Assembly (NCBI RefSeq): GCF_900109725.1
Contig: NZ_FOBC01000020.1
Location: 1 to 64,000, forward strand
Direction of reading: 5' to 3'
From: Halomonas daqiaonensis
Lineage (GTDB): Bacteria; Pseudomonadota; Gammaproteobacteria; Pseudomonadales; Halomonadaceae
DNA length: 64,000 nucleotides
Part shown: positions 28,674 through 36,148 of the stretch, in pieces
How positions within the stretch are numbered: position 1 is the first letter of the stretch
Layout: every line of letters starts with the position of its first letter
The notes under the pieces: generated by a model
What the model was told of the DNA's origin: nothing
Seen by the model: the letters and a program-made list of their open reading frames with translations, nothing else
Databases searched by the model: none
Translations under genes and position numbers: made by a program

Positions 28674-29027
28674 GTTTCGCTTATCAACACTTACTTGCAG
28701 AAAGAACAGCATCTCAAGCAGCTTCAGGAAGAACTGGACAAACTGAAGAACGATGAGCGCCTCAAGACCGAGCTGGACTTCAAGTACCACCTCGAGACCC
28801 TGATGCGCGAATTTGACAAATCGGCCGCTGACGTCATCAAACTATTGGACCCCACCCAAGAGGCTGGCCAAGGTTCCAGCATTGCCAATGGTTCAGGTCG
28901 CGCCAAGCGCAAGCTGAAGATCTACAAGAACCCCAATACCGGCGAAACCGTCGAGACTCGCGGTGGCAACCAGAAGACACTGAAAGCCTGGAAAGATGAG
29001 TATGGCTCCGAGACAGTTGAAGACTGA
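28674..29027 (+). pseudogene. MvaT/H-NS-family xenogeneic silencer, decaying copy 1
   Basis: This copy closely matches the intact MvaT protein at 45898-46272: an N-terminal coiled coil (KEQHLKQLQEELDKLKNDER) and a C-terminal DNA-binding domain with the RGGNQKTLKAWKDEYG hook. Two lesions stand out. The position of the GTG start in the intact copy is GTT (28674-28676), directly after an in-frame TAG. The tryptophan codon near the end is TGA, removing the last seven residues. The first usable start is a TTG at 28695 (110 residues). It may give a trimmed protein or none. Confidence 0.75.
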
Positions 29028-29063
29028 TTGGTGAGAACTGAAGACTAGCTACCACGCTGCCTC

Positions 29064-29081
29064 CCTGCCAACTCTGGCAGG
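29064..29081 (+). terminator. Hairpin after mvaT copy 1
   Basis: CCTGCCA-ACTC-TGGCAGG is a perfect 7-bp stem about 16 bases after the TAG at which the intact mvaT frame would end. It matches the position of the stronger hairpin after the second mvaT copy. The T-run is weak. Confidence 0.5.
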
Positions 29082-29098
29082 AAGGACAGCTTTCGGCC

Positions 29099-29465
29099 AT
29101 TATGCATAGCATCCAATTATGAATAGTTACCAGGATGGTTGGGCTAGTGAGCCTGATGGACACGAGCTCTGTGGTATCGGCAATGCTCGGATGGTGGACA
29201 TAAGTTTAGCAATCAACAGTACTGGTAGCTCCAACATTAGAGACCATCATGGCCGGGTACTCGCCAGGCTGCATGAGCCAGAAACCACATCCATTCGCTA
29301 CCGGGCTTCAGGCTCGCAGCAAGAGTACTTGAAGGCGCTATAATTATGGATAGCTCGCGAGCATGCTTGGAGCTTTGCTAAGTGGGCGCAGCCATGCTCA
29401 CCGCTGTGTCAGTATTCATAATTGGGTGCTATGCATAATGGCCGTTATGTATAGCTATACATAAC
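29099..29465. mobile_element. Fold-back/MITE-like element built from seven 11-bp motifs, GGCC-flanked
   Basis: A 341-bp unit (29099-29439) has 27-bp inverted ends differing at one position. It is followed by GGCC and a 22-bp perfect palindrome (29444-29465), then GGCC again; a third GGCC precedes the first unit (29095-29098). The 11-bp motif RTTATGNATAG occurs at 29099, 29116, 29343 and 29444 on the plus strand and at 29412 (one mismatch), 29429 and 29455 on the minus strand. The corresponding place after mvaT copy 2 reads CGGCC-AAAAGCTG without any insert, so this is an insertion. No protein is encoded inside. Confidence 0.75.
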
Positions 29466-29507
29466 GGCCAGAAGCTGTCTTTTTGGTGTCACTGATATAG
29501 CACCTGA

Positions 29508-29591
29508 GCTCAAATGTGTGAGGCGACGCCCGCTTTTGCGTCAGCAAAAGTGGGTGGCGCGTCAAACGTCACCTACAACGATTTGTTAGAT
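29508..29591 (-). other. attC-like recombination site (downstream of effector gene)
   Basis: On the minus strand the site starts with ATCTAAC (29591-29585), fitting the RYYYAAC core. It ends with TTTGAGC, one base off GTTRRRY. In between the strand can fold into a long imperfect hairpin (AACAAAT with ATTTG, and CCCACTTTTGC with GCAAAAGCGGG around a short loop). The TAA of the preceding gene lies inside the core site, as is common in integron gene cassettes. The degenerate distal core lowers confidence. Confidence 0.42.
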
Positions 29592-30191
29592 TTCGGCGGT
29601 ACGGCGCATGGTGTAATGCCCATTTGTTGACCTGTCGGTGAAATAATTGCCGCGAAGCACGTCATTTGATTCTTGGCTGACCTTGAGAATGGCTGCTCCT
29701 ATGTGAGGGTCCTGCTTTTTTACCGCACCAGCAGTACTTACGTTTCTGTAGATGTAATACAGGCCAGGACGCGAAGACTGGGCGTCTTTATGGGGAGTGA
29801 CCATCAATGTCTCAGACTCTGATTCGTCCGAAGACAGTTCGATACTTAACTTCAAAAGACTCTGTTTGATGAAAGCAGTCGCAATCTTCTCGCCAGATTT
29901 GTTACCCCAGTTCCAATAAATATCAACCGTCCACTTACCGTTGAGATCGGGGAAGACCCAGTCGTTTAGCTTAGGAATCCACTGCCACACTGCCCTCCAC
30001 CCGCCTATTGCTATGCCGAGCAGTACTAGATTCAGAATAGCCACGCCTTTTAAAGCCGTTTCAAATGATGCGAGCCCAGATGCTCCAACCAGCAAGGAAA
30101 TTAGCACCACAATACCCGCGTAAAGGCCGGCGATCCAAGCGATCAACTTTGTTATCGGTAGTAGATTAATCAACGGGAAGACCACCTTCAA
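29586..30191 (-). CDS. Two-TM beta-barrel effector, Cap15-like (S-2TMbeta)
   Basis: The 201-residue protein has two N-terminal membrane helices (about 15-36 and 46-68). The rest is beta-strand-rich, beginning FPDLNGKWTVDIYWNWG and ending LRGNYFTDRSTNGHYTMRR. This is the layout of Cap15, a CBASS effector whose barrel binds a cyclic dinucleotide and whose helices then damage the inner membrane. The ATG at 30191 overlaps the preceding gene by 26 bases; a TTG at 30173 is possible. The gene directly follows a diadenylate-cyclase-like gene, not the CD-NTase, so its messenger is probably made by that neighbour. The function is inferred. Confidence 0.72.
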   Translation of the reverse strand: MKVVFPLINLLPITKLIAWIAGLYAGIVVLISLLVGASGLASFETALKGVAILNLVLLGIAIGGWRAVWQWIPKLNDWVFPDLNGKWTVDIYWNWGNKSGEKIATAFIKQSLLKLSIELSSDESESETLMVTPHKDAQSSRPGLYYIYRNVSTAGAVKKQDPHIGAAILKVSQESNDVLRGNYFTDRSTNGHYTMRRTAEI

Positions 30192-30597
30192 AAACCAAGA
30201 TTCCGCCTCTTTCGCTCAGAAGGCCAGTGCACACAACCCCCTCGATTAGCGACCCTAATCTAGCTGCCATGTACCGAGAACCTACATTTACACTACCAAT
30301 AAACTCTCGACATTCTGCAGCAGGAAAAGGTGCGAAATACTGATTTCGCTGCATCAACTGCCACTGTCCAGAAACGATTTGGAATCCATCATGACAAGGC
30401 CAGCTGTATAAACTGCATTCGGCAATCTGCTCGGCAAGATCCTGTTGAGCAGGAAAATCGGCATCAGTACAAAGTGAAACAATAGGCAGATGCTCTAAAT
30501 TTTCCGTTACAACAACTCCAACGCCGCAGAACTCCTCGTTTGGGATGGAGTCACGGACTCTCAGCAGCAGGCTTCTTAATCGTTTGGGTGGGGTCAT
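30166..30597 (-). CDS. Diverged DisA_N/diadenylate-cyclase-like protein
   Basis: The 143-residue protein follows the order of motifs of DAC (DisA_N) domains. A GVGVVVTE strand comes first. WPCHDGFQIV (residues 67-75) stands in place of PLHDGAVI. NVGSRYMAA (104-112) stands in place of LGTRHRAA. LLSERGGILVF (127-136) stands in place of VSEETGxIS. The DGA motif is DGF and the catalytic RHR motif is RYM, so activity or product may differ from c-di-AMP synthesis, or it may be a sensor. The ATG at 30597 has AAAGGA six bases upstream. It is translationally overlapped with the Cap15-like effector gene. Confidence 0.6.
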   Translation of the reverse strand: MTPPKRLRSLLLRVRDSIPNEEFCGVGVVVTENLEHLPIVSLCTDADFPAQQDLAEQIAECSLYSWPCHDGFQIVSGQWQLMQRNQYFAPFPAAECREFIGSVNVGSRYMAARLGSLIEGVVCTGLLSERGGILVFEGGLPVD

Positions 30598-30616
30598 CGA
30601 CAATCCTTTATACGAA

Positions 30617-30693
30617 ATCTAGCGGCTGCGCGCAGCGGTAGGTTTGTGGGCTGTATTGAAACATACCAGCCCGACTGACGCCACTGGTTAGGC
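30617..30693 (-). other. attC-like recombination site (upstream of DAC-like gene)
   Basis: The minus strand starts with GCCTAAC (30693-30687), a perfect attC R'' core (GTTAGGC on the plus strand). It ends with GCTAGAT (30623-30617), one base off GTTRRRY. The inside can fold: CAGTGGC with GCCGCT, and GGGCTGGTAT with ATACAGCCC including one bulged base. An extrahelical base is typical of attC sites. It lies between cap3 and the DAC-like gene. Confidence 0.45.
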
Positions 30694-30877
30694 ATCCTGC
30701 AAGCGGACACCAGATTGAGTCTCACTTTAAAGCCTTTTGAAGTCGGTATGCGTGTTCGAGGTTCTACGTTTGGTAAGTTGAAACTTTTAATCAAGATTTC
30801 AGCATGACCAACTCACTTCAGCGTGTCGTGCTCCCTGCGCTCTCATTTCACACCGTAGCTGCTAGGTATTGTCTTGC

Positions 30878-31375
30878 CTAAACGATCCTTACCCAATCGT
30901 CTATGACCTCCCAGCGCTTTGGTGCGTCGCCCGAGGATGTGTACACGGCCACACCCTGTGCTCCATCATCAGTGCCTTGGATCACCATCACCATGCAGCT
31001 CAATCTGAAATCTGATCGTTGCACCATTTTGGATATGGTGCTGAGATCTTCGGTTGATGCCGTAGGGTGGGTCTGAGGGTGGGTATGCCAGTCACCACAG
31101 TAGTAAAGCCCTTGTCCCCGCTGCTTCTTAATCTCGCGTTGAGCGCAGTCTGGTTTGGATCGATAGCCGAAGCGTGTACGCAAGTCACCTAGGTAAGGAC
31201 CGGTGGCCACCTTGATCTCTAATGTTCCGTCCTTCAGATGTCCAAAGAGTTGCCCACCAGCTTCTAGCTTCCAGAGCCGGTTCTGTATGTACCTAGCCAT
31301 ATAATCCAGCGCACTCTTCCTCAGCACGATGTGCTGAGCAGAGGTAGGCAAATGCGCCCTAATGATTGGTTCCAT
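30878..31375 (-). CDS. cap3: CBASS Cap3, JAB/MPN deconjugating peptidase
   Basis: The 165-residue JAMM metalloprotease has the acidic residue Glu38 (LEAGGQLFG) and the zinc motif His97-X-His99 ... Ser107-X2-Asp110 (HTHPQTHPTASTED). In type II CBASS, Cap3 removes the CD-NTase from conjugates made by Cap2 and so tunes priming. I place the start at the ATG at 31375, which overlaps cap2 by 17 bases; an earlier in-frame start at 31420 would lie deeper inside cap2. It is the last gene of the capV-dncV-cap2-cap3 operon. Confidence 0.87.
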   Translation of the reverse strand: MEPIIRAHLPTSAQHIVLRKSALDYMARYIQNRLWKLEAGGQLFGHLKDGTLEIKVATGPYLGDLRTRFGYRSKPDCAQREIKKQRGQGLYYCGDWHTHPQTHPTASTEDLSTISKMVQRSDFRLSCMVMVIQGTDDGAQGVAVYTSSGDAPKRWEVIDDWVRIV

Positions 31376-33077
31376 CGTCTTTTTCCCAAGCCCTTGAGAT
31401 TTCACAATGGCTCCGATCAAAGAGCTCAGATGGTACTCCGCCGCGCTCGATTACTATGTCTCTATTACCCAGCCACATTCGATTCGTCGATTGGGGGACC
31501 TTGCCCAATATGACATCAATTATGAGGCGTTGGGCCATTAACACCGTGCTGGACATGTCGACTGCATCGTAGGGATGGAATGTTACCCCGCAGCCAGCCT
31601 CACCTAGTACGACATTTTTTTGGCTCCAACCGTGTGTTAGCCGACCGAAGTAAAAGCCATCGGCATCCAGGCCCTCGCTGAAACGATCTCGGCCAATCAA
31701 GGCTACCGCATGGCCCGCGAGTGCGTATTCTTCGGTCCACGTCCAAACACGGGTAGGCGGGTGTTCTATAGTGTCTATCCAGTGGTCTATTGCTAGTTCG
31801 GCTGGCAGGTCGAGTCCAGCCAACACCAAAACGTCACATTGGGCCAAACCTTCAAGGTCTCCGGGCTTCAAATTTTGGAAGGCTCTGGTATGCGGCTGCA
31901 CATCCCGAACATGGGGAAAGTCCCTTCGGATCTGTGCAGATATAGCGTCAGCTTTTAGCCATCCGAGCCACTCACTACCAAGCACATGTCGGCCAAGGTT
32001 TTGCGGCCTGATTTCGTCGTAGTCCACTAGGGTTAGGGAATCAACACCTGCTTGAGCAAGGCCGCGTGCGAGGAATCCGCCGATGGCACCACATCCAACA
32101 ATCCCTACTGAGGCTGTCCGGAGGCGATCAAGGGTTATGTTTGAGTCACGACCATGCACCCAGAACGGGTCAATTCTCTCAATCGACAGGGGCACAATAG
32201 CCTTGGCGAAGAATGTGTTCGCAACAAAACGTGCAGGTCGTGGACTTGACTTGCGAAACCCCTTCTTCAGAAACTTCGCGCTTGCGCCGCTGATGCTTGC
32301 AGCTGCAAACATCGGTGCCCCATTTATCATGAACCCCATTACTAACGGCAAGTCATATCCAGCACGCACGTGACGTTCAATGTGCTCACGCCCCACCAAA
32401 TTGATAATGTCTCGCCCCTTGACGGGATACTGGTCTGGTGTAGGAATCTGCGCCGGCCAGACAACACGGGTGGTTAGCAGGGCTTCAGCTTTTATTCCAG
32501 CATTTTTGAGCCACGAAGAAAGTTCACTAGGATCATCAGCAAAGATGATTTGTCCAGTCCTCGCTGAATGGTAGTAGATATCGCGGTCATTCGAACGGGG
32601 TGAGAGCAGCGCATAGCAGTGAGGCTCCTTGGAGCCAACCTGCTGCGACCAGTACGAGAGGAACTCACGACGAAATTCTATGGTACGTGCTTCCGAGTCC
32701 ATGGCTAGTACGTCCACGGCGTGCTGAAGCATTGTCAGCACTCGCGGGCCCACGTGAGCGGAGTATTTGGTGGTCGTCAAGCACAGCACACCATCTCGCT
32801 CTATATGAGGCCAGTGCGGCGCGTTATCCATGACTGCCTGCGGAGCAACTACCCGCGGCTCAGAGAGGGGAAAGGCATCATCAATAGTGAGAAAAACGTA
32901 GTCGACAGACGGGTGCTGTAGATAGCCCTTCGGTAGGTCTACTCGCCAGGTAGCCGCGCAGTGCAGCCGCCTCGGAATAAGACACTGCTCACCATCGCGA
33001 ATTCGCCGCCAGCCACCAGGACTTGCGAACTTTAGTGCGGCTTCAATAGCTCGCGCTTGTTTTGACTGGAAGTTCAG
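31359..33077 (-). CDS. cap2: CBASS Cap2, E2-E1 fusion ligase with probable CTG start
   Basis: With the start at 33077 the protein has 572 residues, close to known Cap2 proteins. The N-terminal E2-like domain has WPHIERDGVLCL, with the likely catalytic Cys99. The E1 domain has VGIVGCGAIGG (about 324-334), the VDYDEIRPQNLGRH adenylation block and a catalytic-type Cys496 in GEAGCGVTFHP. Cap2 primes the CD-NTase by attaching its C-terminus to a target. The first ATG is at 32831, after the start of the E2 domain. The upstream 82 codons are open and E2-like but contain no ATG, GTG or TTG. CTG at 33077 has GGGGGAG seven bases upstream. Stop readthrough from dncV is the alternative. Confidence 0.85.
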   Translation of the reverse strand: MNFQSKQARAIEAALKFASPGGWRRIRDGEQCLIPRRLHCAATWRVDLPKGYLQHPSVDYVFLTIDDAFPLSEPRVVAPQAVMDNAPHWPHIERDGVLCLTTTKYSAHVGPRVLTMLQHAVDVLAMDSEARTIEFRREFLSYWSQQVGSKEPHCYALLSPRSNDRDIYYHSARTGQIIFADDPSELSSWLKNAGIKAEALLTTRVVWPAQIPTPDQYPVKGRDIINLVGREHIERHVRAGYDLPLVMGFMINGAPMFAAASISGASAKFLKKGFRKSSPRPARFVANTFFAKAIVPLSIERIDPFWVHGRDSNITLDRLRTASVGIVGCGAIGGFLARGLAQAGVDSLTLVDYDEIRPQNLGRHVLGSEWLGWLKADAISAQIRRDFPHVRDVQPHTRAFQNLKPGDLEGLAQCDVLVLAGLDLPAELAIDHWIDTIEHPPTRVWTWTEEYALAGHAVALIGRDRFSEGLDADGFYFGRLTHGWSQKNVVLGEAGCGVTFHPYDAVDMSSTVLMAQRLIIDVILGKVPQSTNRMWLGNRDIVIERGGVPSELFDRSHCEISRAWEKDDGTNH

Positions 33078-33080
33078 AGC

Positions 33081-34136
33081 TTAGCTCCCCCAACCGTAAC
33101 GCCCATTGCCGTCATCGCGGGTATCCGTCTTGCTCTCCGTCGCTACGAAGAAGGTCTTAGCGTCGGAGCCTGAATTACGTGGGTCAGGTAGATTGCCAAA
33201 ATAGGTGGTGTTAAACACGCTGTCCCATGCATCCCGCGCTTCGTTGCGGGTACAGTCATCTTTCTCAAGTGTTGCCAAAATTTCGAGAGCATCAGACATG
33301 CAGTTCCGGAAAAAAGTCACCTTCTCATCACCTTCCTTGGCCAGTTCAGTTGCATTTACCGGGTGCTCGACCTTCGTAGATGTCGCCAAGCGGGAGTTGA
33401 TCACCTTCCAAGTTTCGAGCAATGCTTGGTCGTCTCGGTTCTTGAAGGGCCTGAACTCGTCTACTACAAGTCTGGTGAGGGTAATTCCACTAGCAGTCTT
33501 GTTTTTCCACTCTTTGCGGCTTCTAGCAAAAGCTTTAGTTAGGCGAACAACATGCCTCATCTGTAATCCGTCAACACCATCTTCACCATTCAGTTGGCTG
33601 ATGGCATTCCTAAACCACTGGGTGACGGCGCGAGCATCAGAGACCTGCCACATGTTGCCGCTAGCCAGCTCGTATATTTCCTTCTCGTTATCCATGCCTT
33701 CATTTTGAACCTGGATCCGATAGACCGGCATATCGATGTGATAGCCGGCCTGATACTCTTGGCGAACACAGTTATTATGAACCTCAGCAGGACTCGCAAA
33801 TCTGAGGTCGTACGATAATGCGTCGCACACTCTTTGACGCGCCTGTAATGGCGTCAAATCAACGCCGTCGCCATTTTTCAGGTCATTGGGAAGAAAGTAC
33901 ACGCCATCGTCGATATCGTAGTCGCAATCTTCATCCTGGATCATGGTCCTCATCTGATAAGAGCCTTGCGAACAGACTATTTTGGGTTGAGCATGATCAT
34001 TATTATTCAATCCATTCTTTAGGCGGATGCGGCCGTTATCGCGCCTTTCCCTCATATCCTTACGATCCTTGTCACGCAGTGTGACTTTTTCGCCATGATA
34101 CTTTGACATCTCACTGCTGCAATCGAAAACGCTCAT
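33081..34136 (-). CDS. dncV: CBASS CD-NTase, DncV-like cyclic dinucleotide synthase
   Basis: The 351-residue nucleotidyltransferase has the Gly58-Ser59 motif (QGSYQMRT), the metal-binding Asp74-X-Asp76 (DYDIDDGVYF) and a third carboxylate Asp135 (YHIDMPVY). This is the DncV (clade A) pattern, so 3'3'-cGAMP is the expected product. It is made on phage infection and activates the CapV lipase. The start overlaps the capV stop by four bases (ATGA). The C-terminus ends RYGWGS just before TAA. Cap2 would act on this terminus, and the same reading frame continues into cap2. Confidence 0.92.
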   Translation of the reverse strand: MSVFDCSSEMSKYHGEKVTLRDKDRKDMRERRDNGRIRLKNGLNNNDHAQPKIVCSQGSYQMRTMIQDEDCDYDIDDGVYFLPNDLKNGDGVDLTPLQARQRVCDALSYDLRFASPAEVHNNCVRQEYQAGYHIDMPVYRIQVQNEGMDNEKEIYELASGNMWQVSDARAVTQWFRNAISQLNGEDGVDGLQMRHVVRLTKAFARSRKEWKNKTASGITLTRLVVDEFRPFKNRDDQALLETWKVINSRLATSTKVEHPVNATELAKEGDEKVTFFRNCMSDALEILATLEKDDCTRNEARDAWDSVFNTTYFGNLPDPRNSGSDAKTFFVATESKTDTRDDGNGRYGWGS

Positions 34137-35224
34137 TTCATTTCCTCACCTCGTTGAACTGCGTACCCTTCTGAAAGAGCAGCACGAAAGGCCTCCAGCT
34201 TCGAGCCCGGCTCATTAGATTTTGCCCAAGCGAAATCGACATCAGATATGGCCTGCCGCCGCAACGCGTTGAGCACAACAGGCCTGGCGTCGTCCATATT
34301 CTTCAGGTAAGCCAGCAGTTGCTCGGATGGACATTGGGCGGGCAATCTGTATGCAAAGTTGTCTGGTCCGCGAACAGTTGTGATCTTGTTGCTGATGTAG
34401 TCGTAACCGACCGCCTGTGCGTTGAGGCTGGTCTCGATGGCGCGCAATCCGCCCTTCCAGCCGATAGCACCACGGTAGCGCTGAGCGTCAGAAATCTCCT
34501 CACCCCCTTGGGCCGGCAGCGATCCCAGCATGAAAAGGTGGATAGGACGCTCATTTTGCCCAGTGCTTGCCAGAATCTCGCTAGCCTCAATCGCGCCTAA
34601 AGCCCCCGGGTTGTTAGCCCACAATCCACCGTCTGTATAGACGACTCTCGCACCGCTGCCAGGCTCTTGGAGTTCCGCCAGTGCGCGTAGAATCGGCGCC
34701 GCGCTGGTTGCCATGCATGCATCGACCAACGTGCGTTGGTCATCTCGACCGTTCAATCGTTCAAGGTGACGGGTCTTAAAGACTACTGCAGCGTGGCGCG
34801 CCATATCGATAGCAGGGATGGCCAACCGGATGCCGCGCTTTTCCTGGATATTTAAGAATGTGGTTTCACCCAAAGTTTCTTGCAGGGCCTCCCTGAGGGC
34901 GTTCTCACCATGCCTCGTGCCGCAGCCTAATGCTCTAATGATCCCCCCGATAAAGGGCCACGTCCTTAGCCGTTGATAAGGAAATATCTGAGACCCGTGC
35001 TCGGCGTAAAGAGCTTCCACATCCTTTAAAGGCCTTCCCGCGGCCAATGCGCACGCGACGATCCCCCCCGTGCTCGTCCCTGCGATCAAATCAAAACAGC
35101 GGCCGATATCAACAGGCGGCTGATCCACCCCAGAAACATGGCTGGCGAAGTGATTAAGGTAGGCAGCTTGATATATGCCGCGCATTCCTCCCCCGTCTAG
35201 GCAAAGCACTCTAAAAGGCGCCAT
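34133..35224 (-). CDS. capV: CBASS effector CapV, patatin-like phospholipase
   Basis: The 363-residue patatin-fold lipase has the oxyanion loop LDGGGMRG (residues 9-16), the nucleophile Ser51 in GTSTGG and the catalytic Asp198 in DGG. In CBASS it is activated by 3'3'-cGAMP and degrades the cell membrane, killing the infected cell. I start it at the ATG at 35224, with AGGAG four bases upstream; the longer frame lacks a ribosome site. First gene of the operon, followed by dncV. Confidence 0.9.
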   Translation of the reverse strand: MAPFRVLCLDGGGMRGIYQAAYLNHFASHVSGVDQPPVDIGRCFDLIAGTSTGGIVACALAAGRPLKDVEALYAEHGSQIFPYQRLRTWPFIGGIIRALGCGTRHGENALREALQETLGETTFLNIQEKRGIRLAIPAIDMARHAAVVFKTRHLERLNGRDDQRTLVDACMATSAAPILRALAELQEPGSGARVVYTDGGLWANNPGALGAIEASEILASTGQNERPIHLFMLGSLPAQGGEEISDAQRYRGAIGWKGGLRAIETSLNAQAVGYDYISNKITTVRGPDNFAYRLPAQCPSEQLLAYLKNMDDARPVVLNALRRQAISDVDFAWAKSNEPGSKLEAFRAALSEGYAVQRGEEMK

Positions 35225-35662
35225 AGTTCTCCTACATTTTAAGTCCCCGAGTGGGGCAGTCATCACAACCTTTAATCCCGGAAACTTGGCCAATCTTCAG
35301 AGAACAGCCCAATGCCGGCCCGAGAGGAGATCGAGCTCAATGTCCGCTAAGGGTCGCCAGCTGCCTTCTACCTTCTTAAGCGAACCTGAACATCTCACCC
35401 CACCGCATCCTATACCTAACCGCTTTCCATCACATCGTACCGCCCATGAGTTGTCTTGTCGCGGTAGACATGATCAGTCATGTTGCCAGTACATTTAATT
35501 CACGTATGGCTGCCAGCTACAACATCTTTATAGGAAGGCAGCAAGGGGTGGGTGAAACACCCAGCGCGTTTTTAGCCCCCCTCGTCTTGCACCTCAATCA
35601 GTCCCTCTGTTCTCCCCGCAGTTGCTATGCTGACAATGCAACCAGCACGGAGGCTCACCACA
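35225..35662. other. Intergenic region between CBASS operon and DNA-repair cluster
   Basis: About 440 bases with no convincing gene. The part next to 35224 should hold the capV promoter on the minus strand. At about 35546-35577 GGGTG-AAA-CACCC followed shortly by GCGTTTTTAG could be a small terminator, but no plus-strand gene ends just before it. The sequence changes from AT-richer to GC-rich across this gap, which marks the island edge. Confidence 0.4.
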
Positions 35663-36145
35663 ATGGCCCAGATCGAGACGCTAGCCAGACAGGCCTGGCA
35701 GCTCAGGGAGCAAGGGTATGCCATCAACGATATCGCCAATGTGATGGGTAGACCAACCAGCGCAATCGAGCGCTGGATCGGTTGCTGGCTCGTCATAGCG
35801 GGTCAAGCGCCTCCCTGGCATGAGGGGCTGAATACTCACATCGTCCTTTACCTCAAAAAGGCCGGCATCACCAGCCGTGAGGCACTGGTCGCGGCATGGG
35901 AGAATGGTGACATTAAGCGCGGGCAGTCGTCTGAGATCAACGTGTCACGATTGGTGGAGCTGCGGAACTGGCTGGAAGACTCGGGATCCGAGGTTCCGGA
36001 GGCTCCGCCCAGGACCATGATCATCGATCTGTCGCCCGAGGCAGAAGTCGCTCTGAACCATCTCAAGAGGGTGACGGGGCAACCTGCCTCCCAGCTGATC
36101 AGCCGGCTGCTGGTCGAGGCCGATGAACTCAACCGGAGCGACTGA
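35663..36145 (+). CDS. HTH protein with ribbon-helix-helix-like C-terminus, unknown role
   Basis: The 160-residue protein starts with a helix-turn-helix-like segment (REQGYAINDIANVMGRPTSA, about residues 16-40). It ends with DLSPEAEVALNHLKRVTGQP and then SQLISRLLVEADEL, which looks like a short ribbon-helix-helix domain. I do not recognise the family. GGAGG lies nine bases before the ATG at 35663. It is three bases from the SRAP gene and is probably co-transcribed, so a regulatory role in the DNA-damage cluster is possible. Confidence 0.65.
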   Translation: MAQIETLARQAWQLREQGYAINDIANVMGRPTSAIERWIGCWLVIAGQAPPWHEGLNTHIVLYLKKAGITSREALVAAWENGDIKRGQSSEINVSRLVELRNWLEDSGSEVPEAPPRTMIIDLSPEAEVALNHLKRVTGQPASQLISRLLVEADELNRSD

Positions 36146-36148
36146 CCC

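Noticed and set aside
28326..28790. 154-codon minus-strand frame upstream of and overlapping mvaT copy 1
   Set aside because: It runs antisense into the conserved mvaT coding sequence and shows no recognisable family, so chance is likely.
29099..29465. Repeats considered as a CRISPR array or plasmid iterons
   Set aside because: The repeats are 11 bp, in both orientations and irregularly spaced, with no cas or rep gene nearby. Terminal inverted repeats and an empty paralogous site fit an insertion better.
35546..35577. Small hairpin followed by T-run as a terminator
   Set aside because: No plus-strand gene ends nearby, so it is mentioned under the intergenic entry only.
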